Position numbers and translations under genes: made by a program
In this document: one piece after another, positions 35,211 through 45,566 of the stretch
How positions within the stretch are numbered: position 1 is the stretch's first letter
How the letters are laid out: each line of letters opens with the position of its first letter
Notes under the pieces: model-generated
Database searches by the model: none
What the model was told of the DNA's origin: nothing
What the model saw: the letters and a program-made list of their open reading frames with translations, nothing else
Assembly: GCF_018917435.1 (NCBI RefSeq)
Contig: NZ_JAHLOQ010000005.1
Location: forward strand, 41,321 to 105,320
From: Intestinibacter bartlettii
GTDB taxonomy: Bacteria > Bacillota > Clostridia > Peptostreptococcales > Peptostreptococcaceae
Reading direction: 5' to 3'
Length of the DNA stretch: 64,000 nucleotides

Positions 35211-38200
35211 ATGAACACAACAAAAATCGCAGCTACCATAACTCTTGTGGCAATGGTCACGAACTTTTCAGCTAGCACAACGAGTGTTTTAGCACATGAA
35301 TTGACAAACAAAGATGAAATCACATCAGAAATTATTCAATCAAGTCAATCAGATGACGCAGACAGTAATTTACAGTCAAATCAAGAAACATCAAGCAAAG
35401 CCAAACTAATCTCAAATAGTCTAAAAGCAGAAATTAAAAAATTTGAAAAGACTAATGGAAAATTTGAATACGCTTATAACGAGGCATTCAAAGTGAAAAA
35501 CTCAGAAATGGAAAACGTTATGAGTAATGATGGTTCTACTAAAGAAGCTTTAATGAAAGCTTTTGATGATGACACAAGATCATATTGGTCATCAAAAAAA
35601 TTAAACAGCGACAACTTCACAAATGAAATAGTCGTAACTTTAAAAGAATCTACAACAATAGATACAATGATATACGGTGGGACTCCAGGATGGCAAAAAG
35701 GATATGCCGAAAAATTTGAAATATACGCTTCAAATACAGACTCTGGAGATGATTTTAAATTAATAGCGACAGGTGAGCAAGCAGCATGCCACGACATTAA
35801 AGAAATAACTTTTACACCGACAAAATTAAAAAGATTCAAATTTGTATACACAAAAGGGAATTTAAACCAAGCTGCATCATCAGTTTTCTGGCTATATAAA
35901 AAGGATGAATTAAAAGAAACTATAAACAACTTATTTACAGACGGAACAATGGTTCAGTTAAAAGATGAGTATAACAATAAAGATATAATAAATGAATTAG
36001 AAGAACAAGTTAACAAACATCCTCTAAAAGATCAATTAATAGGTGCTATCGAAGTAGCAAAAGAACTTTTAGAAGGTGAAAAAGACTTTTCAGATAGAAC
36101 TTTTACACTTACACAATATGGTGATACTCATGCAAAAGCAAAAAATGAGTTAAGAATGTCTACTTTTGGGACGGATTTACAATCGACTGGTATAGTAGCA
36201 AAACCAGGTCAAGTATTTAGAGTTTATGTTGAAGCGGAAGATGGAGCACCACTTCCAAAAATAGCGTTTACTCAACAAGAAGGTAGATATGGATATTGGA
36301 AACAAGAATACCAACTTAAAAAAGGTATAAACACAATAACAGTACCTGAAATATATGATTCATCATGGGCTAATAAACCTGCAAAAGGTGGAGCAGTATA
36401 TTTAATCAATAAATATACTAAAGCTGAGCAAGGAAAAGCTCCAGTTGTTCGTATTGAAGGTGGAGAATTCTTCCCATTATTTAATTCAGGAGACGACCCA
36501 GAAGAATTTATAAAATTATTAAAAGAATATAAAAAGAAATTGGATGAAGATCCAGACAATACAGTAGATATATACGAATTTAACACAAAGAGAATTATGT
36601 ACACAGGTACTGCAAAAGCAGCATACCAAGTATTCGTAAAAGAAGGTGTTGACGTTCAGGAAAGTGTTGAAGTTTGGAACAAACAAGTTCAAGAGGCGTT
36701 TGACTTTGCAGGATTAAAAGACGACCCAACTGACCCAACTAACGACTCAACAAACGTTAGAACATCAATAAGATTAATGCAACCTTATGGTGCAGCATAT
36801 GCATACACTGACCATATAGGTGTTCAAAGACATATACAAGAAATAATATTAAGACCAGACCAAAATAGTATAAACAGTATCTTATGGGGTACAATACACG
36901 AAGTTGGTCACCAAATGGATATAAAAGCTAGAGAATGGGGCGAAGTTACTAACAATATGTGGGCAAACAACGCTTACATGAAAAATGGAGCAGGTGACAA
37001 AGTTCCATACAACCAATTATACAAATACCTAGCACCAGAACAATCACTAAAGACATATACTCAATTAGAGCTTGGCGAAAGACTAGGAATGTTCTGGCAA
37101 TTACAATTAAAGAAAAACACTTACTGGGCAGAGTTAGAAAGTCTATATAGAGAAAGAAAACCAAACCCACAAGGTGATCAAGCAAGACAAGATTTATTCG
37201 CAAAATATTCATCAGAAGTTATAGGAATGAACTTAACTCATTACTTCGAGAAATATGGATTTAATTTATCAGATAAATGTAAAGAAGAATTAAAGAAATA
37301 TCCTGATTTAGGAGAGAAAATCTGGTACTTAAATACGAGTGCTATGGATTATGAAGGAAATGGATTTGAAAATGAAGATACTTCTTTAGAAGTTACACTA
37401 TCAAAATCAAGTTCTGGAATAAAATTAAGCATGAGCGTTGATAAAAATGCAAAAGAAGACTTACTTGGTTATGAAATAATCAAAGAAGGAAAAGTAATCG
37501 GATTTACTTCATCAAGCACTTTCACAGATTCAGAGGCAACTGATGCAGACGAAAGCATAGATTATGAAGTAGTACCTTATGCAAAAGACTTATCAACAGG
37601 TAACAGAGTTCAAATAAACTCACTAAAACCAAGCATAAGCGTTCAACAAGACACAATAACATTAAAATTAAACGAGAAATTTAATGCCAAAGAATATGTT
37701 AAAGTTTTAACTCACTCAGGAAGTGACATAACAGAAAAAGTTGAATATGAAAGCGACGTAGATACTACTAAACGTGGAAACTACCAAGTTAAATATACAG
37801 TAAAAGACAATGGTTCAACTGCACAAAAAATAGTAAAAGTAGAAGTAGTAAGTGACTACGACTATTTATCAGATTTTGCGTGGACATCAGCAACAACAGC
37901 ATGGGGAACTCCAAGAAGAAACTCTAACATACAAAGTAGAACAAACGGAGATATCAAGAAATTTGAAAAAGGTTTCGGAATACATGCAAATGGTAAAATA
38001 ACTTATGATTTATCAGACAAAGAATACGACACATTTGAGGCGTTACTTGGAGTTGATACATCAATACAAGCAAACAACAACTCAAGTGTTAAATTTAAAA
38101 TAATAGCAGATGGCAAAACTTTAGCATCTACAGGTGTTTTAGGATACTATGACAACATGGTTTATGTAAATGTTGATGTATCAGGCGTTAGTGAACTTGT

Positions 38201-41200
38201 AATCGAAGTTTCAGACAATGGAAATGGAAACACATTAGACCACTGTATAATAGCTAATCCTAAGTTAACTACAAACAATGCTAAACCAAAAATAACTGCA
38301 GAAGACAAAACTTTAAAACTTGGACAAGATTTCAACGCTAAAGAAGGCGTAAAAGCATTTGACCAAGAAGATGGGGATTTAACATCTCAAGTTCAAATAG
38401 AATCAAATAGTTTTGAAAAAGATAAAATAGGAAGATTTGAAGTTGTATATAAAGTAACTGACAACGACGGCAACGTAGCAACTAAGAAAATATATGTTAC
38501 AGTGTCTGAAGACTACACAGTTAAAAAATCTAAGCATGGACAGTTCTCAAACTTAACTGAATACAACAAAGAATTTAAATTACCTATAGTATCTGTAAAA
38601 AATAATACAGGTCACTACGGCAGCAGTGTAATAGGCAATGCAATAGATGGCAAAATAAATACTCACTGGGAGACAAACACTCCAAATAGTAGCTCATTTA
38701 CAAACGAAGTAACATTCGATTTAGGTGAACTTCAAGAAATAAGCAAGATGGCATATGCATCAAGACGTGACGGAAACCACAAAGGTTTTGCGACAGAGTT
38801 TGAAATATATGTATCAGAAAAAGAATCAGGGGATGATTTCTACTTAGTGGGACAAGGAACATACTCTGGGGCAATAAGCGATGTTGTTGAATTCAACATG
38901 AGCAAAGTAAACGCAAGAAGAGTTAAATTTAGATTTGTAAAAGCAAGCGGAGAATGGGCAAGTTTCAGTGAAGTAGCATTTTACAAAGAAGATAAACTAG
39001 CAGACAAAATGGCTGGTTTATTCACAAACGACAAGAAAACAGAAGTAGCAGAAAGCTACAACACTTTAGAAAAATTAGATGCCTTAAGAAAAGAAGTTAA
39101 AGATCATCCAGCATATGAATTATTCAAAGTTGAATTAGACAAAGCTGAAAAATTAATAAGAGCTAAATTCCCAACTTTAACAGTTGAAGAATTTACAGCA
39201 ATTAAGAAAAATACACAACTTGATTTAATGGATGGAGTAGTTGCTGATGACCAAGAAGATGGCAACTTAACTGAACAAGTAGTAGTAGACAACGGTGGAT
39301 TTACACCAAACAAAGTAGGAACTTACACAGTAACATACACAGTAACTGACAAAGATTCAAACGTTGCTACAAAACAAAGAACAATAGTAGTTTACGGTCA
39401 AAGCACATACGTATCAGATTTAGATTGGGTATCTGCAACGACTGGATGGAAAACTGTTGTTAAAGATAAAGCAGTTGGAACAAATAACAAAATAAAACTT
39501 AACATAGACGGAAAAGTTCAAACATTTGACAAAGGTATCGGTACTGCAACATACTCTGAAATAGTATACGACTTAGATGGAAATTACGACTATTTCACAA
39601 CATACGTAGGAACTGATAAAAACTACAACCTAGGTGATACAACAATAAGATTCAAAGTTCTTGCTGATGGAGAAGAAGTATACACTTCTGACATAATAAG
39701 AACAAATACTCCAGCTGAATTTGTAAAATTAGACGTTACAGGAGTAAAACAACTTGTATTAGTTGCTGATGATGTAGATGGAAACTTAAGAGGAGACTTC
39801 TCATCTTGGGCAGATACAAAACTATATCAATATTACTCAAAACCAGTAATAAAAGGTGACGACGTAATAGTATTTAACATAAAAGAAAAAGTAGACTTAC
39901 TTCAAGGTATAACTGCAACAGATCTTGAAGATGGAGACCTAACTTCAGAAGTTAAAGTAGAAACAGATTACGCTGAAGGAAAAGCAGGTGTATTTGATGT
40001 TTTATACTCAGTTATAGATAGCGATGGATTTACAACAAAATTCACAAGAAAAGTAGCAATAACAGACGAAGAAACTTATATATCTGATTTAAAATGGAAA
40101 TCTGCAACAATAGGTTCAGGTGGTATAGGAATAAATAAATCAGTAAGACAATTACCAATAAAAATAAGAAATGAAGATGGTTCATACCAAACATACAGCA
40201 AAGGTATAGGAACTCATGCTCATTCAGAAATAGTTTATGACTCAACAGGTTATGACATATTCGACACTTGGGTTGGACTTGATGAGTACGTATCAAAAGA
40301 AAGTGTTGCAAGTGTTAATTTCAAAGTATATGTTGATGGAGTGTTAAAAGCAGAAACAGGTATAATGAAAGCCGACACACCAAAGAAACGTCTAGTAGTA
40401 GATGTTAGAGAATCTAGCCAAATTAAATTAGTAGCAGACCAAGCAACTAACGGAAACAACTGGGACCATGCTGACTGGGCAGATGCTAAATTTAGAAACG
40501 TACCAGCATTTAACACAGCAGAACTAGAAAAACTTTTAGAACAAGCTAAAGAATTAGACTTAAACGAATACACAGAAGAATGTATAGAAGCTTTAGAAAA
40601 TGTAATACAATCAGCTGAAGAAGCTATGACTTCAGAAAACCAAGAAACTGTAGATAATGCAGTAGAACAATTAAAAAATGCAATGGATTCATTAGTAAAA
40701 GCTAACTTAAATCAAGTAGTACAAATACCAGATGCATACTTAAAAAAAGCAATACAAAAACAACTTAATTTATCAGGACAAATAACAGTAGGCGACATGA
40801 GAAAACTTGTTTCACTTAATCTGTCACAAGTAGAAAGCTTAGAAGGATTACAATACGCGATAAACTTACAATCATTAGACATACAATATAATGAAATAAG
40901 AGATTTATCACCACTAAAAAATCTTAGAAAATTAACAGATTTAAAAGCAAACCCTCTAGGTGGATTAGTGTCAACTCGTATTTATCCACAAGACAACAAA
41001 GCTACAATCAGCTTTGAAGTAATAAACAGACAAGGTGACAAATTAGCTCCAACAGCAATAACATTAAAACACAACAAAACACACGAAATAACAACATTAA
41101 ACGTGGCAGATTGTGTTGATGCAAACGGGCTAATAACAATTGACACAACAGGTCTTGAATCATATTTATACACAGTAACATTAGTATATCAAGACACAGT

Positions 41201-41249
41201 TGACAACTATGGATCACAATTTATGTTTATGATAGACAACAGACAATAA
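35211..41249 (+). CDS. Giant secreted M60-family metalloprotease with multiple carbohydrate-binding domains
   Basis: A 2012-residue exported protein: signal peptide about 1-28 (ending SVLA-HE); F5/8-type C (discoidin) domain about 70-215; peptidase M60 domain about 295-715 with zinc site H563-EVG-H567 and the third ligand probably E578. Then come alternating modules: NPCBM domains about 881-1020, 1398-1545 and 1622-1765, DUF5011/Ig-like repeats between them, a second F5/8 C domain about 1113-1255, a FIVAR helical module 1768-1830, and an LRR-like segment near 1880-1915. No LPXTG or other anchor is visible, so it is probably secreted or held by its binding modules. M60 (gingipain/enhancin-like) enzymes cleave mucin-type O-glycoproteins. 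A likely host-colonisation factor; substrate inferred. Confidence 0.9.
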   Translation: MNTTKIAATITLVAMVTNFSASTTSVLAHELTNKDEITSEIIQSSQSDDADSNLQSNQETSSKAKLISNSLKAEIKKFEKTNGKFEYAYNEAFKVKNSEMENVMSNDGSTKEALMKAFDDDTRSYWSSKKLNSDNFTNEIVVTLKESTTIDTMIYGGTPGWQKGYAEKFEIYASNTDSGDDFKLIATGEQAACHDIKEITFTPTKLKRFKFVYTKGNLNQAASSVFWLYKKDELKETINNLFTDGTMVQLKDEYNNKDIINELEEQVNKHPLKDQLIGAIEVAKELLEGEKDFSDRTFTLTQYGDTHAKAKNELRMSTFGTDLQSTGIVAKPGQVFRVYVEAEDGAPLPKIAFTQQEGRYGYWKQEYQLKKGINTITVPEIYDSSWANKPAKGGAVYLINKYTKAEQGKAPVVRIEGGEFFPLFNSGDDPEEFIKLLKEYKKKLDEDPDNTVDIYEFNTKRIMYTGTAKAAYQVFVKEGVDVQESVEVWNKQVQEAFDFAGLKDDPTDPTNDSTNVRTSIRLMQPYGAAYAYTDHIGVQRHIQEIILRPDQNSINSILWGTIHEVGHQMDIKAREWGEVTNNMWANNAYMKNGAGDKVPYNQLYKYLAPEQSLKTYTQLELGERLGMFWQLQLKKNTYWAELESLYRERKPNPQGDQARQDLFAKYSSEVIGMNLTHYFEKYGFNLSDKCKEELKKYPDLGEKIWYLNTSAMDYEGNGFENEDTSLEVTLSKSSSGIKLSMSVDKNAKEDLLGYEIIKEGKVIGFTSSSTFTDSEATDADESIDYEVVPYAKDLSTGNRVQINSLKPSISVQQDTITLKLNEKFNAKEYVKVLTHSGSDITEKVEYESDVDTTKRGNYQVKYTVKDNGSTAQKIVKVEVVSDYDYLSDFAWTSATTAWGTPRRNSNIQSRTNGDIKKFEKGFGIHANGKITYDLSDKEYDTFEALLGVDTSIQANNNSSVKFKIIADGKTLASTGVLGYYDNMVYVNVDVSGVSELVIEVSDNGNGNTLDHCIIANPKLTTNNAKPKITAEDKTLKLGQDFNAKEGVKAFDQEDGDLTSQVQIESNSFEKDKIGRFEVVYKVTDNDGNVATKKIYVTVSEDYTVKKSKHGQFSNLTEYNKEFKLPIVSVKNNTGHYGSSVIGNAIDGKINTHWETNTPNSSSFTNEVTFDLGELQEISKMAYASRRDGNHKGFATEFEIYVSEKESGDDFYLVGQGTYSGAISDVVEFNMSKVNARRVKFRFVKASGEWASFSEVAFYKEDKLADKMAGLFTNDKKTEVAESYNTLEKLDALRKEVKDHPAYELFKVELDKAEKLIRAKFPTLTVEEFTAIKKNTQLDLMDGVVADDQEDGNLTEQVVVDNGGFTPNKVGTYTVTYTVTDKDSNVATKQRTIVVYGQSTYVSDLDWVSATTGWKTVVKDKAVGTNNKIKLNIDGKVQTFDKGIGTATYSEIVYDLDGNYDYFTTYVGTDKNYNLGDTTIRFKVLADGEEVYTSDIIRTNTPAEFVKLDVTGVKQLVLVADDVDGNLRGDFSSWADTKLYQYYSKPVIKGDDVIVFNIKEKVDLLQGITATDLEDGDLTSEVKVETDYAEGKAGVFDVLYSVIDSDGFTTKFTRKVAITDEETYISDLKWKSATIGSGGIGINKSVRQLPIKIRNEDGSYQTYSKGIGTHAHSEIVYDSTGYDIFDTWVGLDEYVSKESVASVNFKVYVDGVLKAETGIMKADTPKKRLVVDVRESSQIKLVADQATNGNNWDHADWADAKFRNVPAFNTAELEKLLEQAKELDLNEYTEECIEALENVIQSAEEAMTSENQETVDNAVEQLKNAMDSLVKANLNQVVQIPDAYLKKAIQKQLNLSGQITVGDMRKLVSLNLSQVESLEGLQYAINLQSLDIQYNEIRDLSPLKNLRKLTDLKANPLGGLVSTRIYPQDNKATISFEVINRQGDKLAPTAITLKHNKTHEITTLNVADCVDANGLITIDTTGLESYLYTVTLVYQDTVDNYGSQFMFMIDNRQ

Positions 41250-41262
41250 TCAAACTAAACAT

Positions 41263-41303
41263 AAAGGGACTGTCACAGAGAATTCTCTGTGACAAGTCCC
41301 TAT
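41263..41303 (+). terminator. Long terminator between the two M60 genes
   Basis: AAAGGGACTGTCACAGAG pairs with CTCTGTGACAAGTCCCT over AATT, an almost perfect 17-18 bp stem, then TATTTATA. It ends only 30 bp before the next start codon, so the second gene either relies on readthrough or has a promoter inside the first gene. Confidence 0.85.
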
Positions 41304-41333
41304 TTATAATAAAAAATTAACTAGGAGTAGGGT

Positions 41334-44300
41334 ATGTTTAATAAAAAAGTAGCAGCATTAACTTTAGCAGCAGTTATTTCAAACTTTTCAGCAGCTACAA
41401 CAAATGTTTTAGCACATGAAATAACTCAAAATGTAAAAACTGTGGCAACAGCTAAAAGCGATAATAAAACAGAAACTAAGTCTCAAGATGGGAAAGTGAG
41501 TTCAACTGATGTTGAATCTGAAAAGACTGAATCACAAGATAGTAATTCAGCTAAAGTTGGCGGAGCCAAAGCGGGCGAAGCCCAAGAGCAAAGAACATTT
41601 ACACTTGCGCAAAACGGAAATACATCTTCAAAGGCAAGAGACAACCTAAGAATGACATACTTCGGGACGGACTACCAATCAACAGGGATAGTCGCAAGAC
41701 CAGGTGAAGAATTCACAGTATACGTTGAGGCAGATGACGGAGCACCAATGCCTAAAATAGCATTCAGTCAACATGAAGGTTTCTACTCAAACTGGGTGAG
41801 ATGGTATGACTTAAAACCAGGCAAAAACGTAATAAAAGTTCCAGAAATCTACGACAACTCATGGAGCAACAAAACAGTAAAAGGTGGGGCAGTATACTTA
41901 CTAAACAGATACACACCTAATGAGCAAGGAACAGCACCAGTTGTGACAATCGAAGGTGGAGAAACTTTCCCAATATACAACGAAGGTGACGACAAAGCAG
42001 CATTTTTAGAAAAACTAAAAGCATATAAACAAAAACTAGACCAAGACCCAGAAAACACAGTAGACTTATTTGAGTTCAACACTGAAAGACTACTATACAC
42101 AGGGACTGCATCAGCAGCATACAAAGCATACGTAGAAGAAGGAGTAGACGTTGGGGAAAGTACAGCAAACTTAAACAGCCAAATCCAAGAGATGTTCGAC
42201 TTCGCAGGATTAAAAAACGACCCAACAGACCCAAACAACGACTCAACAAACGTTAGAACAACAATAAGACTTATGCAACCATACGGATTAGCATATGCAT
42301 ATGTAGACCACGTTGGTATCCAAAGAGGTTACGAAGAGTCAATGCTTAGAACGGACCAAGAAAGTTTAAACTCAGTATTATGGGCAACAGTACACGAAGT
42401 TGGTCACCAAATGGACATAATGGGTAGAGACTGGCCAGAAGTAACAAACAACATGTGGTCAAACTACGCTCACATAAAACACGGAATGAACGACAGAGTT
42501 TCATACAGCGACGTATACAAATACATAGCTCCAGAAGAATCACTAAAAGGATTCGACGACTTAGATTACTTCCAAAAGCTAGCGATGTTCTGGCAATTAC
42601 AATTAAAGAAAGATACTTACTGGACAGAATTAGAAACTTTATATAGAGAAAGAAAACCAAGTCCATCAAGCTATCAAGACAAAAAAGACATCCTTGCAAC
42701 ATATTCTTCAGAAGTTTTAGGAGTTAACTTAACTTACTACTTTGAAAAATACGGATTCACTTTATCTGACAAATGCAAAGAACGTCTAAAAGAATTACCA
42801 GAATCAAACGAAAAAATCTGGTACCTAAACACTGATACTATGGACTACAACGGAAACGGATTTGACGGTGTAGACACAGGATTAGATGTTACACTATTAA
42901 AAACAAAAACTGGTGCAAAACTAAGCATGGAAATAAGCGAAAATGTTAAAGACGACTTACTTGGTTACGAAATAATCAAAGACGGAAAAGTAATCGCCTT
43001 CACAACATCAAGCACTTACACAGACAAAAATGCAGATGAAAACTCTAAGTACGAAGTGGTTCCTTACGCAAAAGACTTAACAACAGGAAACAAAGTTGAG
43101 ATAAATTCATCAAAACCAGTAATAAGCATACAACAAGAGAAAATAACTCTAAAAAGAGGCGAAGCCTTCAACGCAAAAGACTACGTTAAAGGTCTTACTT
43201 ACTTAGGTGAAGACATAACATCAAAAATAAACGTAGACACTAACGTAAACACTGATAAAAACGGAACTTATCAAGTAAACTACACATTAACAAACGAAGA
43301 AATAACAGTAAACAAAACAGTAGCAGTAGAAGTAGTAAGCGACTACGATTACTTATCAGACCTTGCTTGGACATCAGTAGAAACACAATGGGGAACACCA
43401 AGAAAAAACAGCAACATCCAAGGTATGGTCCATAACAATGTTAAAAAGTTTAAAAAAGGTGTAGGAATCCACGCAAACGGAAAACTAACTTACGATTTAT
43501 CAGACAAAGACTACGATAACTTCGAGGCATTAATAGGCGTAGACACAGCCGTAGGCGAAAACGAATACTCAAGCGTAACTTTCAAAGTTGTAGGTGACGG
43601 AAAAACTCTAGCAACAACAAAAGTTATGAACTACTACGATAACCTAGCGTACATAAACGTTCCAGTTAAAGGAATAAAAAATCTAGTAATCGAAGTACAC
43701 GACGGTGGAAACGGAAACACATGTGACCACTGCATAATCGTCAATCCAAAGTTAACAACAAACAGCGGAAAACCTAAATTTACAGGTGACGACAAAATAG
43801 CATTTAACATAAATGACAAAATCGACTTACTTAAAGGAATAAAAGCAACAGATTCAGAAGACGGTGACATAACTTCAAACATAGAATTAGAAACAGACTA
43901 CATCGAAGGCAACACAGGAATATTTAACGTAAACCTAACAGTAAAAGATAGCGACGGAAACAAAGCCACATTCACAAGAACAGTAGTAGTATCAGAAGAA
44001 GAAACATACTTATCTGACCTAAACTGGGAATACGGCTCAATCGGTTCAGGATACATAGGTAAAGACCAATCAGTAAGAGGCGACAAAATACAACTTCTAA
44101 ACGAAGACGGTTCATACGAAACATTCAAAAAAGGTATAGGGACTCACTCTTACTCAGAAATAATCTATGACTCAACAGGTTACGACATATTCGACACTTG
44201 GGTTGGACTAGACAAATTCGTTTCAGACCAAGAAGCATCAAGCGTAATATTCAAAGTTTATGTAGATGGAGAGTTAAAAGCACAAACAGGCGTAATGAAA

Positions 44301-45185
44301 TCAGATTCGCCAAAACAACGTTTAATAGTAGACATTAGAAACTCTAGCAAAATCAAATTAGTAGTAGAAGAAGCAGACAACGGCGACACTTGGGACCACG
44401 CAGACTGGGCAGACGCACAATTTAGAAATCTTTCAAAATTTGATTTAACAGAACTAGAAAAAATCTTAGAACAAGCAAAATCACTAGACCTAAGAAATTA
44501 CACTGACGAATCTGCACAAACAATAAACAAAGCAATAGAAAATGGTGAAAAAGCACTAAAATTTACTAACCAAACAACAATCGACAAAGCAGTAGAAGAC
44601 CTACAAAACGCAATCGATAACGCAGTAGAAATAGACTTAAATAAAATAATAGAAATAAAAGACAAAAACCTTAAACTAAGCATACAAAAAGAACTTGGAT
44701 TACCAGGCGAAATAAGACTAGGCGACATAAAAGAACTTACATCACTAACAGTAAACGACAAACAAATCCAAAGCTTAGAAGGATTACAATACGCAGAAAA
44801 CTTACAAACTTTAAACATACAAAACAACGAAATAAAAGATTTATCACCATTAAAAGACCTTAAAAAACTTACAAACCTAAAAGCAGACACACAATACATA
44901 TACGAAGACTGGGTGTGGGCAAAAGGACAAGGAGTATCTGTAAACTACGACATAATAAACAGAAAAGGTCAAAAACTATCTCCAACATCTATAGTAATAA
45001 AAGACAATAGAACATGGAAGATGACAACACTAAACATAGCAGAATGCATAGACCAAAACGGAACAATATCATTCAGCACAGAAAACTTCTACCAAGGAAT
45101 ACACACAGTATACCTAACATACGAAGACAAAACAGACAACTACAAAACAGAATTAACATTCTTACTTGATAACAGACTAAAATAA
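41334..45185 (+). CDS. Second secreted M60-family metalloprotease (tandem paralogue)
   Basis: A 1283-residue paralogue lacking the N-terminal F5/8 C domain. Signal peptide 1-28 (NVLA-HE); Lys/Ser/Glu-rich linker; M60 domain about 87-505 with H354-EVG-H358 and E369; an Ig-like module; NPCBM domains about 673-812 and 892-1032 separated by a DUF5011 module; FIVAR about 1035-1100; LRR-like about 1146-1185. Zinc ligands are intact. Over the shared modules it is strongly similar to the upstream protein, evidence of tandem duplication with loss or gain of modules. GGAGTAGGG precedes the ATG. Proposed to degrade host glycoproteins. Confidence 0.9.
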   Translation: MFNKKVAALTLAAVISNFSAATTNVLAHEITQNVKTVATAKSDNKTETKSQDGKVSSTDVESEKTESQDSNSAKVGGAKAGEAQEQRTFTLAQNGNTSSKARDNLRMTYFGTDYQSTGIVARPGEEFTVYVEADDGAPMPKIAFSQHEGFYSNWVRWYDLKPGKNVIKVPEIYDNSWSNKTVKGGAVYLLNRYTPNEQGTAPVVTIEGGETFPIYNEGDDKAAFLEKLKAYKQKLDQDPENTVDLFEFNTERLLYTGTASAAYKAYVEEGVDVGESTANLNSQIQEMFDFAGLKNDPTDPNNDSTNVRTTIRLMQPYGLAYAYVDHVGIQRGYEESMLRTDQESLNSVLWATVHEVGHQMDIMGRDWPEVTNNMWSNYAHIKHGMNDRVSYSDVYKYIAPEESLKGFDDLDYFQKLAMFWQLQLKKDTYWTELETLYRERKPSPSSYQDKKDILATYSSEVLGVNLTYYFEKYGFTLSDKCKERLKELPESNEKIWYLNTDTMDYNGNGFDGVDTGLDVTLLKTKTGAKLSMEISENVKDDLLGYEIIKDGKVIAFTTSSTYTDKNADENSKYEVVPYAKDLTTGNKVEINSSKPVISIQQEKITLKRGEAFNAKDYVKGLTYLGEDITSKINVDTNVNTDKNGTYQVNYTLTNEEITVNKTVAVEVVSDYDYLSDLAWTSVETQWGTPRKNSNIQGMVHNNVKKFKKGVGIHANGKLTYDLSDKDYDNFEALIGVDTAVGENEYSSVTFKVVGDGKTLATTKVMNYYDNLAYINVPVKGIKNLVIEVHDGGNGNTCDHCIIVNPKLTTNSGKPKFTGDDKIAFNINDKIDLLKGIKATDSEDGDITSNIELETDYIEGNTGIFNVNLTVKDSDGNKATFTRTVVVSEEETYLSDLNWEYGSIGSGYIGKDQSVRGDKIQLLNEDGSYETFKKGIGTHSYSEIIYDSTGYDIFDTWVGLDKFVSDQEASSVIFKVYVDGELKAQTGVMKSDSPKQRLIVDIRNSSKIKLVVEEADNGDTWDHADWADAQFRNLSKFDLTELEKILEQAKSLDLRNYTDESAQTINKAIENGEKALKFTNQTTIDKAVEDLQNAIDNAVEIDLNKIIEIKDKNLKLSIQKELGLPGEIRLGDIKELTSLTVNDKQIQSLEGLQYAENLQTLNIQNNEIKDLSPLKDLKKLTNLKADTQYIYEDWVWAKGQGVSVNYDIINRKGQKLSPTSIVIKDNRTWKMTTLNIAECIDQNGTISFSTENFYQGIHTVYLTYEDKTDNYKTELTFLLDNRLK

Positions 45186-45186
45186 A

Positions 45187-45300
45187 AATTAAAACCTAGT
45201 CAACAACCGATTACAACAATTAAAACCTAATCGACAACTGATTATAACAATTAAAATTTACTCGATAACCGACTACAATGATTAAAACTTAGTCTAAAAT
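45187..45300. repeat. 31-bp tandem repeats after the M60 genes
   Basis: Three full copies (45187-45217, 45218-45248, 45249-45279) and a partial fourth begin AATTAAAA and contain a CGAT/CGAC core. They lie just after the stop codon and encode nothing. The rest of 45186-45740 holds an inverted repeat at 45330-45411 and the left end of an IS. Confidence 0.7.
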
Positions 45301-45329
45301 AAATCAAAACAAGAATAAAAAAAAATACC

Positions 45330-45411
45330 TTATGGAGCAAAATACATAAACTGTATTAAAGATTTTATAGATTTATAGATCAAATAATACAAATCGTAAT
45401 TTGCTCCATAA
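45330..45411. repeat. Inverted repeat with long loop
   Basis: TTATGGAGCAAA (45330-45341) and TTTGCTCCATAA (45400-45411) are perfectly complementary across a loop of 58 nt and are followed by ATTTTT. It may be the actual end of the M60 transcript or the scar of an excised element. Confidence 0.6.
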
Positions 45412-45566
45412 ATTTTTGCATAATAACCTATCTCACACACATTATCACTGCCTCACACACAAATTTACTAATCCTTATTAATTAAAAAATAAAAAATCAC
45501 AAACCATTTTATTATAAAGCACTATTACCTCCCTCAAAACCATTATTATCATCTATTATCATCTTC

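Noticed and set aside
40700..41249. LPXTG or other cell-wall anchor in the M60 proteases
   Set aside because: The C termini end shortly after a beta domain (MIDNRQ, LLDNRLK) with no sorting motif, hydrophobic helix or charged tail.
45187..45300. CRISPR array
   Set aside because: The 31-bp units abut with no spacers between them, and there are no cas genes in the window. No other repeat-spacer pattern was seen.
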